A DNA stretch of 64,000 nucleotides. It comes from PALSA-1006 sp036171275. GTDB lineage: Bacteria; Pseudomonadota; Gammaproteobacteria; Burkholderiales; Gallionellaceae. A program made the position numbers and the translations under genes. Where the stretch lies: assembly GCA_036171275.1 (NCBI GenBank), contig JAVHQT010000092.1, positions 1 to 64,000 on the forward strand. The letters run 5' to 3'. Numbering within the stretch: position 1 is the stretch's first letter; every line of letters starts with the position of its first letter. Below, one piece after another: positions 41,840-51,077 of this stretch. The notes under the pieces are model-generated. The model was given only the letters and a program-made list of their open reading frames with translations. It had not been told where the DNA came from and did no database searches.

Positions 41840-43874
41840 GAAAATCCGGTTTGTTTGCCATCCAGCGTTGTAAATGCGCTGTTGCGGTTTCTGGATCGTT
41901 TTTCAGGAGTTCGTCAGCTAGTTTTTGCGCGACTTCCAATAAAGCCGCATCTTCGTTTAAGTCTGCAAATCGTAACATGGGCACGCCGCTTTGCCGTGCG
42001 CCTAGCAGTTCTCCTGGCCCGCGTAGTTGCATGTCTTGTTGCGCAATTTCAAATCCGTCTGTGCTTTCGTAAATTACTTTTAGTCTTGCGCGTGCAAGTT
42101 GCGATAACGGTTGTTGAAATAGTAATACGCACATGCTTTCTGCTGCGCCTCGTCCGACGCGTCCTCGTAGTTGATGCAGTTGCGCAAGCCCCATTCGTTC
42201 GGCGTGTTCAATCACCATCAGGCTGGCATTGGGGACGTCAACCCCTACTTCGATGACGGTGGTGGCAACGAGTAATTGAATTTGTCCGGCTTTAAATTCT
42301 GCCATGACTTTTGCTTTTTCTGCATTATCAAGTTTGCCATGAACTAAGCCAATGCTTAATTCTGGTAACTGGTTTTCTAACGCAGCTCGTGTTTCGATAG
42401 CCGTTTGTAGTTGTAAGGTTTCCGATTCATCAATGAGGGGGCAAACCCAATAGGCTTGCTGCTTTTTTAAGCAGGCTTGGCGAACTTTTTCGGTGACTTC
42501 TTGCCGTCTTTTTTCATTGATGAGTTTGGTAATAACGGGCGTTCTTCCGGGTGGAAGTTGGTCGATAACAGAAACGTCTAAGTCTGCGTAATAGCTCATT
42601 GCTAAGGTGCGCGGAATGGGTGTGGCACTCATCATCAGTTGGTGCGGCTCAAATTGAGTGTCTGTGTCTTTGCCTTTTTCACGCAACGCAAGTCTTTGTT
42701 GAACGCCAAATTTGTGTTGTTCGTCAACAATGATGAGCCCTAATTTATTGAATGTGACGCTGGCTTGAAAGAGTGCGTGCGTTCCGATGGCAAGCTGGGT
42801 TTTTCCTAAAGCAATTTGTTCGATTGCCGCATTTTTTTCTTTTTTCTTTAGGCTTCCTGTTAGCCACACTGGGCTGATTCCGAGCGGTTTCAACCATTCA
42901 CGTAGTTTTATGTAATGTTGTTCCGCTAATATTTCAGTCGGTGCCATTAATGCGACTTGATAGCTGTTTTCGATGCTTTGTAAGGCTGCCAGTGCCGCAA
43001 CAATTGTTTTGCCGCTTCCGACGTCACCTTGTAGTAGGCGCTGCATGGGATGGGTTTTTAGCAAGTCATTTTTTATTTCTTTCCATACCTTTCTTTGTGC
43101 TTCGGTCAGCTCGAAAGGTAATATTTTTAGCAGTTTTTCGGTTAGTAATTTCATTTCTAGCAGCACTGGTGCTGTTTTATTTTGCCGTTTTTGATAGTGC
43201 TTACGCATTGAAAGTTGTTGCGCAAGTAGTTCATCAAATTTGATTCGTTTCCAGGCTGGATGACTTCGCTCCAGTAACGCGCTTCTGTTTTCGTCAGGTT
43301 TTGGGTTGTGAAGTGTTTCGACGCTGCTGGCAAAATCTTCTAACTTGAGTTGTGATTTTATTGATTCTTTTAGTGTGTCATTTAGTTTTACTTGCTTTAA
43401 CGCGACTAAAATATATTTTCTAAGTGTTGATTGACTCAAGCCTGCTGTGGTTGGGTATATTGGTGTAAGTGATTGTTTTAATTGTATATTTTCATTTGAA
43501 ATGTGGCATTTTGGATGAATCATTTCAAGCCCGTAATAGCCTTCGCGCACTTCACCTAAGATACGAACTTTTTTTCCTCTTCCCAGTTGTTTTTCTTGGC
43601 TTGGGTAAATATTTAGAAATCTTAGAAAGATAATGCCAGTCTCATCTTTTAGTTGGCAAATTAAACTTTTACGCGGGCGAAAGCTTATTTCTGCGAAGAT
43701 TATTTCTCCTTCGATTTGTGCTGTTTGCCCTATTTCTAATTCTGCTATTTTAATTATTTTTGTTTCATCCTCGTACCGAATAGGTAGATGCAACACAAAA
43801 TCAAAGGGCTGAATAAGTCCGATTTTTTTGAATTTTAGTTCTGTTGCAGCAGGGATTTTTAAGGTATGAGCCAA
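41829..43874 (-). CDS. recG: ATP-dependent DNA helicase RecG
   Basis: The 681-residue helicase regresses stalled forks and processes recombination intermediates. The wedge (OB) domain is followed by Walker A QGDVGSGKTIVA, the DEQH box in IIVDEQHKFGVQQR, MSATPIPRTLAMSYYADLDVSVIDQLPPGR, and the C-terminal QLRGRVGRG. It is coupled to ubiC. Codons in the N-terminal half are much AT-richer than those in genes to the left, as in gyrB and dnaN. Confidence 0.97.
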   Translation of the reverse strand: MAHTLKIPAATELKFKKIGLIQPFDFVLHLPIRYEDETKIIKIAELEIGQTAQIEGEIIFAEISFRPRKSLICQLKDETGIIFLRFLNIYPSQEKQLGRGKKVRILGEVREGYYGLEMIHPKCHISNENIQLKQSLTPIYPTTAGLSQSTLRKYILVALKQVKLNDTLKESIKSQLKLEDFASSVETLHNPKPDENRSALLERSHPAWKRIKFDELLAQQLSMRKHYQKRQNKTAPVLLEMKLLTEKLLKILPFELTEAQRKVWKEIKNDLLKTHPMQRLLQGDVGSGKTIVAALAALQSIENSYQVALMAPTEILAEQHYIKLREWLKPLGISPVWLTGSLKKKEKNAAIEQIALGKTQLAIGTHALFQASVTFNKLGLIIVDEQHKFGVQQRLALREKGKDTDTQFEPHQLMMSATPIPRTLAMSYYADLDVSVIDQLPPGRTPVITKLINEKRRQEVTEKVRQACLKKQQAYWVCPLIDESETLQLQTAIETRAALENQLPELSIGLVHGKLDNAEKAKVMAEFKAGQIQLLVATTVIEVGVDVPNASLMVIEHAERMGLAQLHQLRGRVGRGAAESMCVLLFQQPLSQLARARLKVIYESTDGFEIAQQDMQLRGPGELLGARQSGVPMLRFADLNEDAALLEVAQKLADELLKNDPETATAHLQRWMANKPDFLNA

Positions 43875-43959
43875 GGTTTTTAAATTGACTTAGGTACTAT
43901 TTTTGAGACGCACAGCTCAGTTTCTGATTGAACTATGTGTCTTTTATTTTGATTCTTTT

Positions 43960-46389
43960 TTATACGTCGAGGTTTTTAACACCTAAAGCATTCTCTTCAA
44001 TAAAAAGTCTTCTTGGTTCAACAATATCACCCATTAAAGTAGTGAATATTTCGTCTGCCGCAATTGCATCTTCAATTCTTACTTGCAGCAAAATCCGGTT
44101 GTTGATATCCATTGTCGTTTCCCATAATTGTTCTGGGTTCATTTCTCCAAGACCTTTATAGCGTTGAATGCTTACGCCACGTTTTGCTTCTTCTAATAGC
44201 CATTCAATTGCGTGTTTAAAGCTTATTGCTGCTCGGCGCTGCTCGCCTTTTATAACATAACTGGTTGGTGAAATTAGACCTTGTAATGCGTTTGCTGTTT
44301 GCCGAATTTGTTGGTAATCGCCGCCCTCTAAAAAAGATTTATCTAGGTAAGTAACCGAGTGATTTCCGTGAAATGTTTTTGAAAGCTTTAATTTAAATTC
44401 TCCATTTTCATTGCTTTCAACGCTTGTTTTTATCATTCCACCACACGCATTCTCTAACAGTGTAGCGCTGGCTTTCGCACTATTTTCATCGTCTAAGCTA
44501 AGTGAAGGTAAAAGTAATAATGCATGTGAAGCTTCTGGTGCAATGAATCTTGATAGTCGCTCGATCACCGCTTCTGCTAGAAAGTATTGTTTGGCCAACT
44601 CAGCAAGTACTTCACCCTCAATCGGCGTTGCGTCTAGTGCGGTAAAAAATGCAGCGTTATTTAATGCAGATTTAAGCATGTAAGTTTTCATTTCATGCTC
44701 ATCTTTCAAGTAGCGTTCATCTTTTCCTTGTTTGATTTTGTATAAAGGTGGTTGTGCAATATAAATATGACCACGTTCTACCAATTCCGGCATTTGACGG
44801 TAGAAAAATGTCAGTAATAATGTGCGAATGTGCGCGCCATCAACGTCAGCATCGGTCATGATTATGATCCGGTGATATCGTAGTTTTTCTGCGTTATATT
44901 CTTCTTTGCCAATTCCCGTGCCTAGGACAGTAATCAAAATCGCTATTTCTTGCGACGAAATCAATTTTTCAAAACGTGCTTTTTCAACGTTTAAAATTTT
45001 CCCTTTTAAAGGCAAAATAGCTTGAAATTTACGATCTCTTCCTTGCTTTGCCGACCCCCCTGCAGAATCACCTTCCACTAAATATAGTTCTGATAATGCT
45101 GGGTCTTTTTCTTGGCAATCAGCTAATTTTCCTGGTAAGCCAATCCCATCCAAAATCCCTTTCCGCCTCGTCAGCTCTCTTGCTTTTCTGGCTGCATCTC
45201 TTGCCCTTGCAGCATCAATAATTTTGTTGCAAATTATTTTTGCGTCGATCGGATTTTCAAGTAAAAAGTCGTTTAATTTTTGCGTAACTATTTCTTGTAC
45301 AGCTGGCTGAACTTCGCTTGAGACGAGTTTATCTTTTGTTTGTGAAGAAAATTTTGGTTCCGGTACTTTGACTGATAAAACGCAGGTCAATCCTTCGCGC
45401 ATGTCATCGCCAGCAGTTTCAATTTTAGCTTTTTTAGCTAATTCGTGTTCCTCAATGTATTTATTAATAACACGTGTCATTGCCATTCTTAAACCGGTTA
45501 AGTGTGAACCACCATCGCGTTGTGGAATGTTATTAGTGAAACATTGCACCACTTCTGAATAACTATCATTCCATTGCATGGCAACGTCCACTTGAACTGT
45601 ATCTTTTTCTCCGGTAGCTGAGAATGTTTTTGGATGTAGAACGGTTTTACTTTTGTTCATATACTCCACAAAACCTTTTACTCCTCCGGAATAGGCAAAG
45701 TTTTCACTTTTACCTGTTCTTACATCGATTAGTTCTATTTTTACGCCATTATTTAAAAATGATAGCTCACGAAGACGTTTCGCTAGAATCTCATAATGAA
45801 ATTCAATATTTCCAAATATTTCTTTGTCAGCTAAAAAATGGACTTCTGTACCTGTCTTAGTTGTTTCACCATAAAATTTTACCGGTGAAACTTCAATATT
45901 TTTCTGAATTTCAATTATTCTATCTTTTACTACGCCTCGTTCAAATTCTATGCCATATTTTTTATGATCCCGGTAAGTTATCAATTTTAACCATTGCGAA
46001 AGCCCATTGACGCAACTTACCCCTACTCCATGCAATCCCCCCGATACTTTGTAGCTGTTTTGATTAAATTTTCCACCTGCATGAAGCACAGTTAGAACAA
46101 TTTCTGCAGCTGATCTTTTAGGTTCGTGTTTGTCGTCGAATTTTATTCCAACAGGTATTCCTCTCCCGTTGTCTGAAACTGAAATTGAGTTATCACCATG
46201 AATAATAACTTTAATGTCATCGCAGTGACCAGCCAACGATTCGTCAATTGCATTATCGACCACTTCAAAAACCATATGATGTAAACCAGTACCATCTGAA
46301 GTATCTCCAATATACATTCCTGGACGTTTTCTAACTGCTTCCAGTCCTTCTAATTGTTGAATACTTGATTCGTCATAATTTTCGTTCAT
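43960..46389 (-). CDS. gyrB: DNA gyrase subunit B
   Basis: The 809-residue subunit carries the GHKL ATPase (DNGRGIPVGIKFD, HAGGKFNQNSYKVSGGLHGVG), the Toprim domain (LVEGDSAGGSAKQGRDRKFQAILPLKGKILNVEKA, MTDADVDGAHIRTLLLTF) and the C-terminal gyrase tail (QRYKGLGEMNPEQLWETTM). The insert between Toprim motifs marks it as a proteobacterial GyrB rather than ParE. It follows dnaN directly, with no recF, the arrangement seen in Betaproteobacteria. Confidence 0.98.
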   Translation of the reverse strand: MNENYDESSIQQLEGLEAVRKRPGMYIGDTSDGTGLHHMVFEVVDNAIDESLAGHCDDIKVIIHGDNSISVSDNGRGIPVGIKFDDKHEPKRSAAEIVLTVLHAGGKFNQNSYKVSGGLHGVGVSCVNGLSQWLKLITYRDHKKYGIEFERGVVKDRIIEIQKNIEVSPVKFYGETTKTGTEVHFLADKEIFGNIEFHYEILAKRLRELSFLNNGVKIELIDVRTGKSENFAYSGGVKGFVEYMNKSKTVLHPKTFSATGEKDTVQVDVAMQWNDSYSEVVQCFTNNIPQRDGGSHLTGLRMAMTRVINKYIEEHELAKKAKIETAGDDMREGLTCVLSVKVPEPKFSSQTKDKLVSSEVQPAVQEIVTQKLNDFLLENPIDAKIICNKIIDAARARDAARKARELTRRKGILDGIGLPGKLADCQEKDPALSELYLVEGDSAGGSAKQGRDRKFQAILPLKGKILNVEKARFEKLISSQEIAILITVLGTGIGKEEYNAEKLRYHRIIIMTDADVDGAHIRTLLLTFFYRQMPELVERGHIYIAQPPLYKIKQGKDERYLKDEHEMKTYMLKSALNNAAFFTALDATPIEGEVLAELAKQYFLAEAVIERLSRFIAPEASHALLLLPSLSLDDENSAKASATLLENACGGMIKTSVESNENGEFKLKLSKTFHGNHSVTYLDKSFLEGGDYQQIRQTANALQGLISPTSYVIKGEQRRAAISFKHAIEWLLEEAKRGVSIQRYKGLGEMNPEQLWETTMDINNRILLQVRIEDAIAADEIFTTLMGDIVEPRRLFIEENALGVKNLDV

Positions 46390-46406
46390 TTTTTTTCCAT
46401 CTTTAA

Positions 46407-46422
46407 TGTTTCACGTGAAACT
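46407..46422. promoter_or_regulatory. parS site (ParB-binding centromere sequence)
   Basis: TGTTTCACGTGAAACT matches the consensus parS TGTTTCACGTGAAACA in 15 of 16 positions, and the inner 14 bases are a perfect palindrome. It lies in the 37-base spacer between dnaN and gyrB. parS sites cluster near chromosome origins. Confidence 0.92.
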
Positions 46423-46426
46423 AAAT

Positions 46427-47530
46427 TTAAATCCGCATTGGCATAACAACATATTTGAAATTGAAATTATCTTTTAGGGAAAGCAAAATACTTGAATTAG
46501 AATCACCAAAAGAAAGCGTGATTATTTCGTCACTAATACCATTTAAACCATCAATCAAATAATTGACATTAAACCCAATATCGATACTTGGACCTTTGTA
46601 ATCAATATCAATTTCTTCTTGCGCTTCTTCTTGTTCACCGTTGGAACTAATCAAAGTTAAATTATCAGCAGTTAGAACAATACGAATCCCTTTAAAGCGC
46701 TCATTGGATAAAATGGCAGATCGTTGCAATGCCTTTAAAAAGGTAAGGCGATTAAGTAATAAATGATTACTATAAGTGGGAATAACACGTTGAAAATCTG
46801 GAAACTTTCCATCGATTAGCTTTGAAATTAAAATAATTTCATTAAATTCAATTTTAATTTGCCTGTCACTTAAATTTATTTGGATTAAATCGTCTGTATC
46901 AAGTAAATTTTTGTAAAGTTCTGCAACCGCCTTTCTTGGCAAAATAAATTCAAATTTAGATGAATTGCCTTCTAGAACGGAATCAATATAGGCTAAGCGA
47001 TGACCATCGGTGGCAACTAACGATAGTCGGTTGTTTTCAAAGAAAAATAAAACACCATTTAAATAGTAGCGAATATCTTGCTGCGCCATTGAAAAAATAA
47101 CTGAACTAAGCATTTTCTTTAAAAGAAAATGAGGAAGCGCAAAGGTATGATTTATATCTATATCTTCAAGAACTGTTGGAAAATCAGCAGCAGGTAAAGT
47201 CTGAATGTTGAATTTACTTTTATTACACTTAAGATTGAGACGATTTGATTCATAACTCAAAGACACTTCACTTTGTTCAGGTAAAACACGCAAAATTTCT
47301 TGCAACTTTTTACCGGCTACTGTTACTGAGAAATGCGATTTATTTAAAGGGATTTTTTGCTGGGCAATAATCTGACTTTCTTGATCGCTGGAAATTAAGC
47401 GAATAGATTCTTCAGATGATTCAATTAGAATATTAGAAAGAATTGGGAGGTTGTGTTTTTTTTCGATAATGCCAATTACTTTTTGAACTAATTTAAGTAA
47501 CAAATCACGATCTATTTTGTTTATAAACAT
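46427..47530 (-). CDS. dnaN: DNA polymerase III beta sliding clamp
   Basis: The 367-residue clamp has the three repeated clamp domains. Family blocks include LLKLVQKVIGIIEKKHNLPILSNILIE, VAGKKLQEILRVLPEQ, FILPRKAVAELYKNL, LIDGKFPDFQRVIP and the C-terminal YVVMPMRI. It holds polymerase III on DNA. It runs leftward, away from the AT-rich gap at 47531-47857, and is followed by parS and gyrB. dnaA, its usual upstream neighbour, is replaced by divergent cysG. Confidence 0.97.
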   Translation of the reverse strand: MFINKIDRDLLLKLVQKVIGIIEKKHNLPILSNILIESSEESIRLISSDQESQIIAQQKIPLNKSHFSVTVAGKKLQEILRVLPEQSEVSLSYESNRLNLKCNKSKFNIQTLPAADFPTVLEDIDINHTFALPHFLLKKMLSSVIFSMAQQDIRYYLNGVLFFFENNRLSLVATDGHRLAYIDSVLEGNSSKFEFILPRKAVAELYKNLLDTDDLIQINLSDRQIKIEFNEIILISKLIDGKFPDFQRVIPTYSNHLLLNRLTFLKALQRSAILSNERFKGIRIVLTADNLTLISSNGEQEEAQEEIDIDYKGPSIDIGFNVNYLIDGLNGISDEIITLSFGDSNSSILLSLKDNFNFKYVVMPMRI

Positions 47531-47857
47531 AGATAATTCCTTAAGATTAATAATAAGTGCTGTCTAAAAAATGGATAAAGCTTAAAACCCTTATAAATCA
47601 ATAACTTATGTTAAATAAAACCTGTGGATAACTTGCAGTTTTAACGGTGGTATTTTGTGAATGAAATAAAAAGCAAACTATAAAAAGAGATTAACTAACA
47701 AATCTTAAACTGGAAAAAAGTTAAATTGAAAAGTAAAAAAACAAATAAAAGGGCAAATTTAATTTTTAAATGAAAATTTTCTGTATTGATATCAAGAAAT
47801 TTCTAAAAAAATTGAACATTGCTATTTTAGCAGTTCAATACGCAACACACGCATAAA
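47531..47857. other. Candidate chromosomal replication origin (oriC)
   Basis: This 327-base stretch between divergent dnaN and cysG is very AT-rich with long A/T runs, as in a duplex-unwinding region. TGTGGATAA at 47623-47631 is the exact complement of the DnaA box TTATCCACA; TGTGAATGA at 47656-47664 is a weak second one. Left of it the leading genes run left, right of it all genes run right. Only one perfect box is visible, which is few for an oriC. Confidence 0.6.
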
Positions 47858-49255
47858 ATGAAATTCTTACCAATTTTTTACAAAATAGATAATAAAAAAT
47901 GCCTAGTGATCGGTGGGGGTGAAGTTGCCGAAAGAAAGGTAGACTTATTGTGTGAGGCAGGTGCGTTTGTAACAGTTGTTGCACCACAAATTAGCGTCAA
48001 TTTACAAAAAAACCCACAGGTTGAATGCGTTTTTTCAGTATTCAAAAAAGAACATTTAGATGATGTGGCGCTGGTTATTGCTGCGACAAATAATAAGCAA
48101 CTTAACCGAGAAATTTCGCAAGGGGCGCAAGCAAGGCAAATACCGGTGAATGTAGTGGACGATCTGGAATTGTGTTCATTTATTACTCCCGCTATTTTAG
48201 ATCGGTCGCCGTTGTTGATTGCCTTTTCGACTGGTGGAACGTCTCCGGTGCTGGCTAGAATTTTACGAAGTAAGCTAGAAACAATTATTCCGCACAATTA
48301 TGGTTTATTAGCCAAATTTGCGGAGCAATTTAGAGAAAAAATAAAAAGCCATTTACCCTTTAAGCAACGACGGATTTTTTGGGAAAAAATACTCAATAGT
48401 GACATTGCGGAAAAAGTAATGATTGGCGCTGAGGATAAAGCGGAAGAAATGCTGAATGAATTACTTGAAAACACGGAACAGGCAAAGGGAGAAGTGTACT
48501 TGGTAGGTGCAGGTCCGGGCGATCCCGATTTAATGACTTTTAGGGCGCTGAGATTACTGCAACAAGCAGATGTGGTTGTCTATGACAATTTGGTTTCGGA
48601 ACCAATTTTAGCCATGGCAAGGCGCGATGCAGAACGCATTTATGTGGGTAAAAAATGCGCGCAACACTCGCTGCCGCAAGAAAAAATAAATGATTTATTG
48701 GTGAGACTGGCGAAATTAGGAAAAAGAGTATGCCGCCTGAAGGGAGGCGATCCGTTTATTTTTGGGCGCGGTGGCGAAGAAATTGAAACGTTGGCTAGAC
48801 AGGGAATTCAATTCCAAGTCGTACCGGGAATTACAGCAGCAAGCGGCGCTGCCAGTTACGCGGGTATTCCGCTGACTCATCGAGATTATGCACAATCATG
48901 TATTTTTATTACTGGTCATTTAAAAGATGGCAGCATGGATCTGGATTGGGAAGGATTAGTCAGACCTAAACAAACGATTGTGGTTTATATGGGGCTAAAT
49001 GGCTTGAACTTTTTGTGTGCAAAATTGATACAACATGGTTTGGAGATGAATACGCCGATAGCGTTAATTGAACAAGCAACAACGTTGAAACAGCGCGTTA
49101 TAACAGGAACACTAAGCTCGATCATGGCGATTACAGAAAAAGAAAAACCGCAATCGCCTACCTTAATTATTATAGGCAGCGTTGTTTTATTAAGGGAAAA
49201 ATTGAATTGGTTTAGCCCTGATAAAAAAGATGGTAGCCAAAAACTTTGGTTATAA
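47858..49255 (+). CDS. cysG: Siroheme synthase (CysG)
   Basis: The 465-residue trifunctional enzyme makes sirohaem from uroporphyrinogen III. The N-terminal NAD-dependent dehydrogenase/ferrochelatase part has CLVIGGGEVAERKVDLL. The C-terminal methyltransferase has VYLVGAGPGDPDLMTFRALRLLQQADVVVYDNLV, RLKGGDPFIFGRGGEEIE and VPGITAASGAASYAGIPLTHR. It is needed for sirohaem sulfite or nitrite reductases. It is the first rightward gene after the putative origin and ends 20 bases before the riboswitch region. Confidence 0.96.
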   Translation: MKFLPIFYKIDNKKCLVIGGGEVAERKVDLLCEAGAFVTVVAPQISVNLQKNPQVECVFSVFKKEHLDDVALVIAATNNKQLNREISQGAQARQIPVNVVDDLELCSFITPAILDRSPLLIAFSTGGTSPVLARILRSKLETIIPHNYGLLAKFAEQFREKIKSHLPFKQRRIFWEKILNSDIAEKVMIGAEDKAEEMLNELLENTEQAKGEVYLVGAGPGDPDLMTFRALRLLQQADVVVYDNLVSEPILAMARRDAERIYVGKKCAQHSLPQEKINDLLVRLAKLGKRVCRLKGGDPFIFGRGGEEIETLARQGIQFQVVPGITAASGAASYAGIPLTHRDYAQSCIFITGHLKDGSMDLDWEGLVRPKQTIVVYMGLNGLNFLCAKLIQHGLEMNTPIALIEQATTLKQRVITGTLSSIMAITEKEKPQSPTLIIIGSVVLLREKLNWFSPDKKDGSQKLWL

Positions 49256-49274
49256 TCCAAAGAGCTGAATAAAC

Positions 49275-49445
49275 CGATTGGGAGAGAATGCTGCATTTTG
49301 GCATCGCCGAAGGCGTAACACCCGTAACCGCTCAGGCTCATGAACCACTCGGCACAGGCAAATCTGGAGAGCGTTGATATAAACAACCACCGAAGGGGCA
49401 GGCGGATAGTAAAACCGTAATCTCTCAGGTATCAAGGACAGATGG
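49275..49445 (+). promoter_or_regulatory. Tandem glycine riboswitch
   Basis: Two aptamers are visible in series. The first has GGGAGAG (49280), GCCGAAGG (49306) and CTCAGGC (49331). The second has GGAGAGC (49366), CACCGAAGGGGCA (49388) and CTCTCAGG with AAGGACAGATGGGG (49423-49446). These are the conserved cores of gcvT-type glycine riboswitches, and the gene behind them is gcvT. Glycine binding is expected to favour read-through into the glycine cleavage genes. Confidence 0.95.
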
Positions 49446-49478
49446 GGCGCAGGGCGATTTTCGTGCTGCGCCTTTTTT
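49446..49478 (+). terminator. Riboswitch expression-platform terminator
   Basis: GGCGCAG (49446-49452) pairs perfectly with CTGCGCC (49466-49472) and is followed by six Ts. Its left arm abuts the end of the second aptamer, so the aptamer state can decide whether it forms. The gcvT start codon lies 18 bases further on. Confidence 0.9.
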
Positions 49479-49496
49479 ATGTTAAGGAAAAAAATC

Positions 49497-50579
49497 ATGA
49501 ACTTAAAAAGAACGCCGCTGAATGCAGTGCACCGTGCCATGGGTGCAAAAATGGTCGATTTCGGCGGCTGGGATATGCCAGTGAACTACGGCTCGCAAAT
49601 TGAAGAACATCATCAAGTGCGTCATGATGCCGGTATGTTTGACGTGTGCCACATGCGCGTGGTGGATGCAAAAGGTGACGGGGTGCGCGCCTTTTTGCGC
49701 TATTTGCTGGCGAATAATGCGGACAAAATTACCTTGCCCGGCAAGGCGTTGTATTCCGCCATGCTGAATCCGCAAGGTGGCGTGATTGACGATTTGATCA
49801 TCTATTTTATGACGGAAAGCTGGTTTCGCATCGTGGTGAATGCTGGCACGGCGGACGGCGACATTAAGTGGATGAAACAACAGGCTGCCATCCATGCACC
49901 TAATTTGACGATTACTTCGCGTGACGATTTAGCCATGGTGGCGGTGCAAGGGCCGAATGCGCGTGCCAAAGTGTGGCAAGTATTGCCGCAAACTCAAGCG
50001 GCGACTGAAGGCTTGCAAAACTTCCAAGCTGCTGATTGTATTGAGTATTATATTGCGCGTACCGGTTACACGGGCGAAGACGGTTTTGAAGTGATGTTGC
50101 CAAAACAGAAAGTAGAAGACTTTTGGTACGCCTTAAATAAAGTCGGCGTTAAACCAATTGGACTGGGCGCGCGCGACACTTTGCGGCTGGAAGCCGGCAT
50201 GAATTTGTACGGACACGACATGAATACCGACATTAGTCCGTTGGAAGCGGGCATGGCGTGGACGGTGGATTTAAAAAGTGAGCGCGATTTTATCGGCAAA
50301 GCGGCGTTGTTGGCGAATCCGCCTACGCGCAAATTGGTCGGACTGGTGTTGCAAGAACGTGGCGTGTTGCGCGACCATCAAAAAGTGCTTACGCCGCACG
50401 GCGACGGCGAAGTGACCAGCGGCTCGTTTTCACCTACGCTGCAAAAATCGATTGCGCTGGCACGGGTACCGAATCAGGTGCAAATCGGCGACACGGTACA
50501 AGTGGAAATCCGCGATAAAAAATTAGCCGCACAGGTCGTTAAGTATCCGTTTGCCAGAAATGGCAAGGGATTGATTTAA
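49497..50579 (+). CDS. gcvT: Glycine cleavage system T protein (aminomethyltransferase)
   Basis: The 360-residue protein transfers the methylene group from lipoyl-H protein to tetrahydrofolate and releases ammonia. MVDFGGWDMPVNYGSQIEEHHQVRHDAGMFDVCHM, GYTGEDGFEVML and GLGARDTLRLEAGMNLYGHDM are diagnostic. I start at the ATG at 49497 with AAGGA upstream; an ATG at 49479 overlaps the terminator T-run. It is the first gene after the riboswitch and is followed closely by gcvH. Confidence 0.97.
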   Translation: MNLKRTPLNAVHRAMGAKMVDFGGWDMPVNYGSQIEEHHQVRHDAGMFDVCHMRVVDAKGDGVRAFLRYLLANNADKITLPGKALYSAMLNPQGGVIDDLIIYFMTESWFRIVVNAGTADGDIKWMKQQAAIHAPNLTITSRDDLAMVAVQGPNARAKVWQVLPQTQAATEGLQNFQAADCIEYYIARTGYTGEDGFEVMLPKQKVEDFWYALNKVGVKPIGLGARDTLRLEAGMNLYGHDMNTDISPLEAGMAWTVDLKSERDFIGKAALLANPPTRKLVGLVLQERGVLRDHQKVLTPHGDGEVTSGSFSPTLQKSIALARVPNQVQIGDTVQVEIRDKKLAAQVVKYPFARNGKGLI

Positions 50580-50607
50580 TTAAATAATTTTAAAATTGGA
50601 GAATAAA

Positions 50608-50997
50608 ATGAGCAACCCAAGCAACCTGAAATACACCGCCTCCCACGAATGGGTACAAACCGAAGCCGACGGGACTATCACCATCGGCATCACGCAACAC
50701 GCCCAAGAATTGCTCGGCGATATGGTGTTCGTTGAAGCGCCTGCTGTCGGGCGCAAATTGAAAGCACAGGAAGAATCTGCCGTGGTGGAATCCGTTAAAG
50801 CCGCTGCCGATGTTTATGCGCCGGTGTCCGGCATCGTCACTGCCATCAATAGTGATTTGGATGCTGCGCCCGAAGCAATTAATTCGGATCCTTATGGTGC
50901 CTGGATTTTCAAAATAAAGCCCGACAATGCTGCCGATGTTGCCGCGCTGCTGGATGCCACCGCGTATCAAGCCGTGGTGGATAGCGAAGCGCATTAA
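50608..50997 (+). CDS. gcvH: Glycine cleavage system H protein
   Basis: The 129-residue carrier shuttles the aminomethyl group on lipoate. The lipoylated residue is Lys64 in ESAVVESVKAAADVYAPVSG. YTASHEWV, GDMVFVEAP and NSDPYGAWIFKIK are family blocks. The start is the ATG at 50608 with GGAG seven bases upstream. A perfect hairpin GGACAATT/AATTGTCC (51000-51026) follows the stop but lacks a T run, so it may not terminate. Confidence 0.96.
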   Translation: MSNPSNLKYTASHEWVQTEADGTITIGITQHAQELLGDMVFVEAPAVGRKLKAQEESAVVESVKAAADVYAPVSGIVTAINSDLDAAPEAINSDPYGAWIFKIKPDNAADVAALLDATAYQAVVDSEAH

Positions 50998-51077
50998 ACG
51001 GACAATTTTCGAGCCGTTAATTGTCCATTCGCTCTGCGTTTGACTAGAGGCTGACTAACAATTGATTGACGAAAATC

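Noticed and set aside
51000..51026. Perfect hairpin after gcvH as a terminator
   Set aside because: Eight-base stem is good but there is no T run; it may stabilise the 3' end instead.
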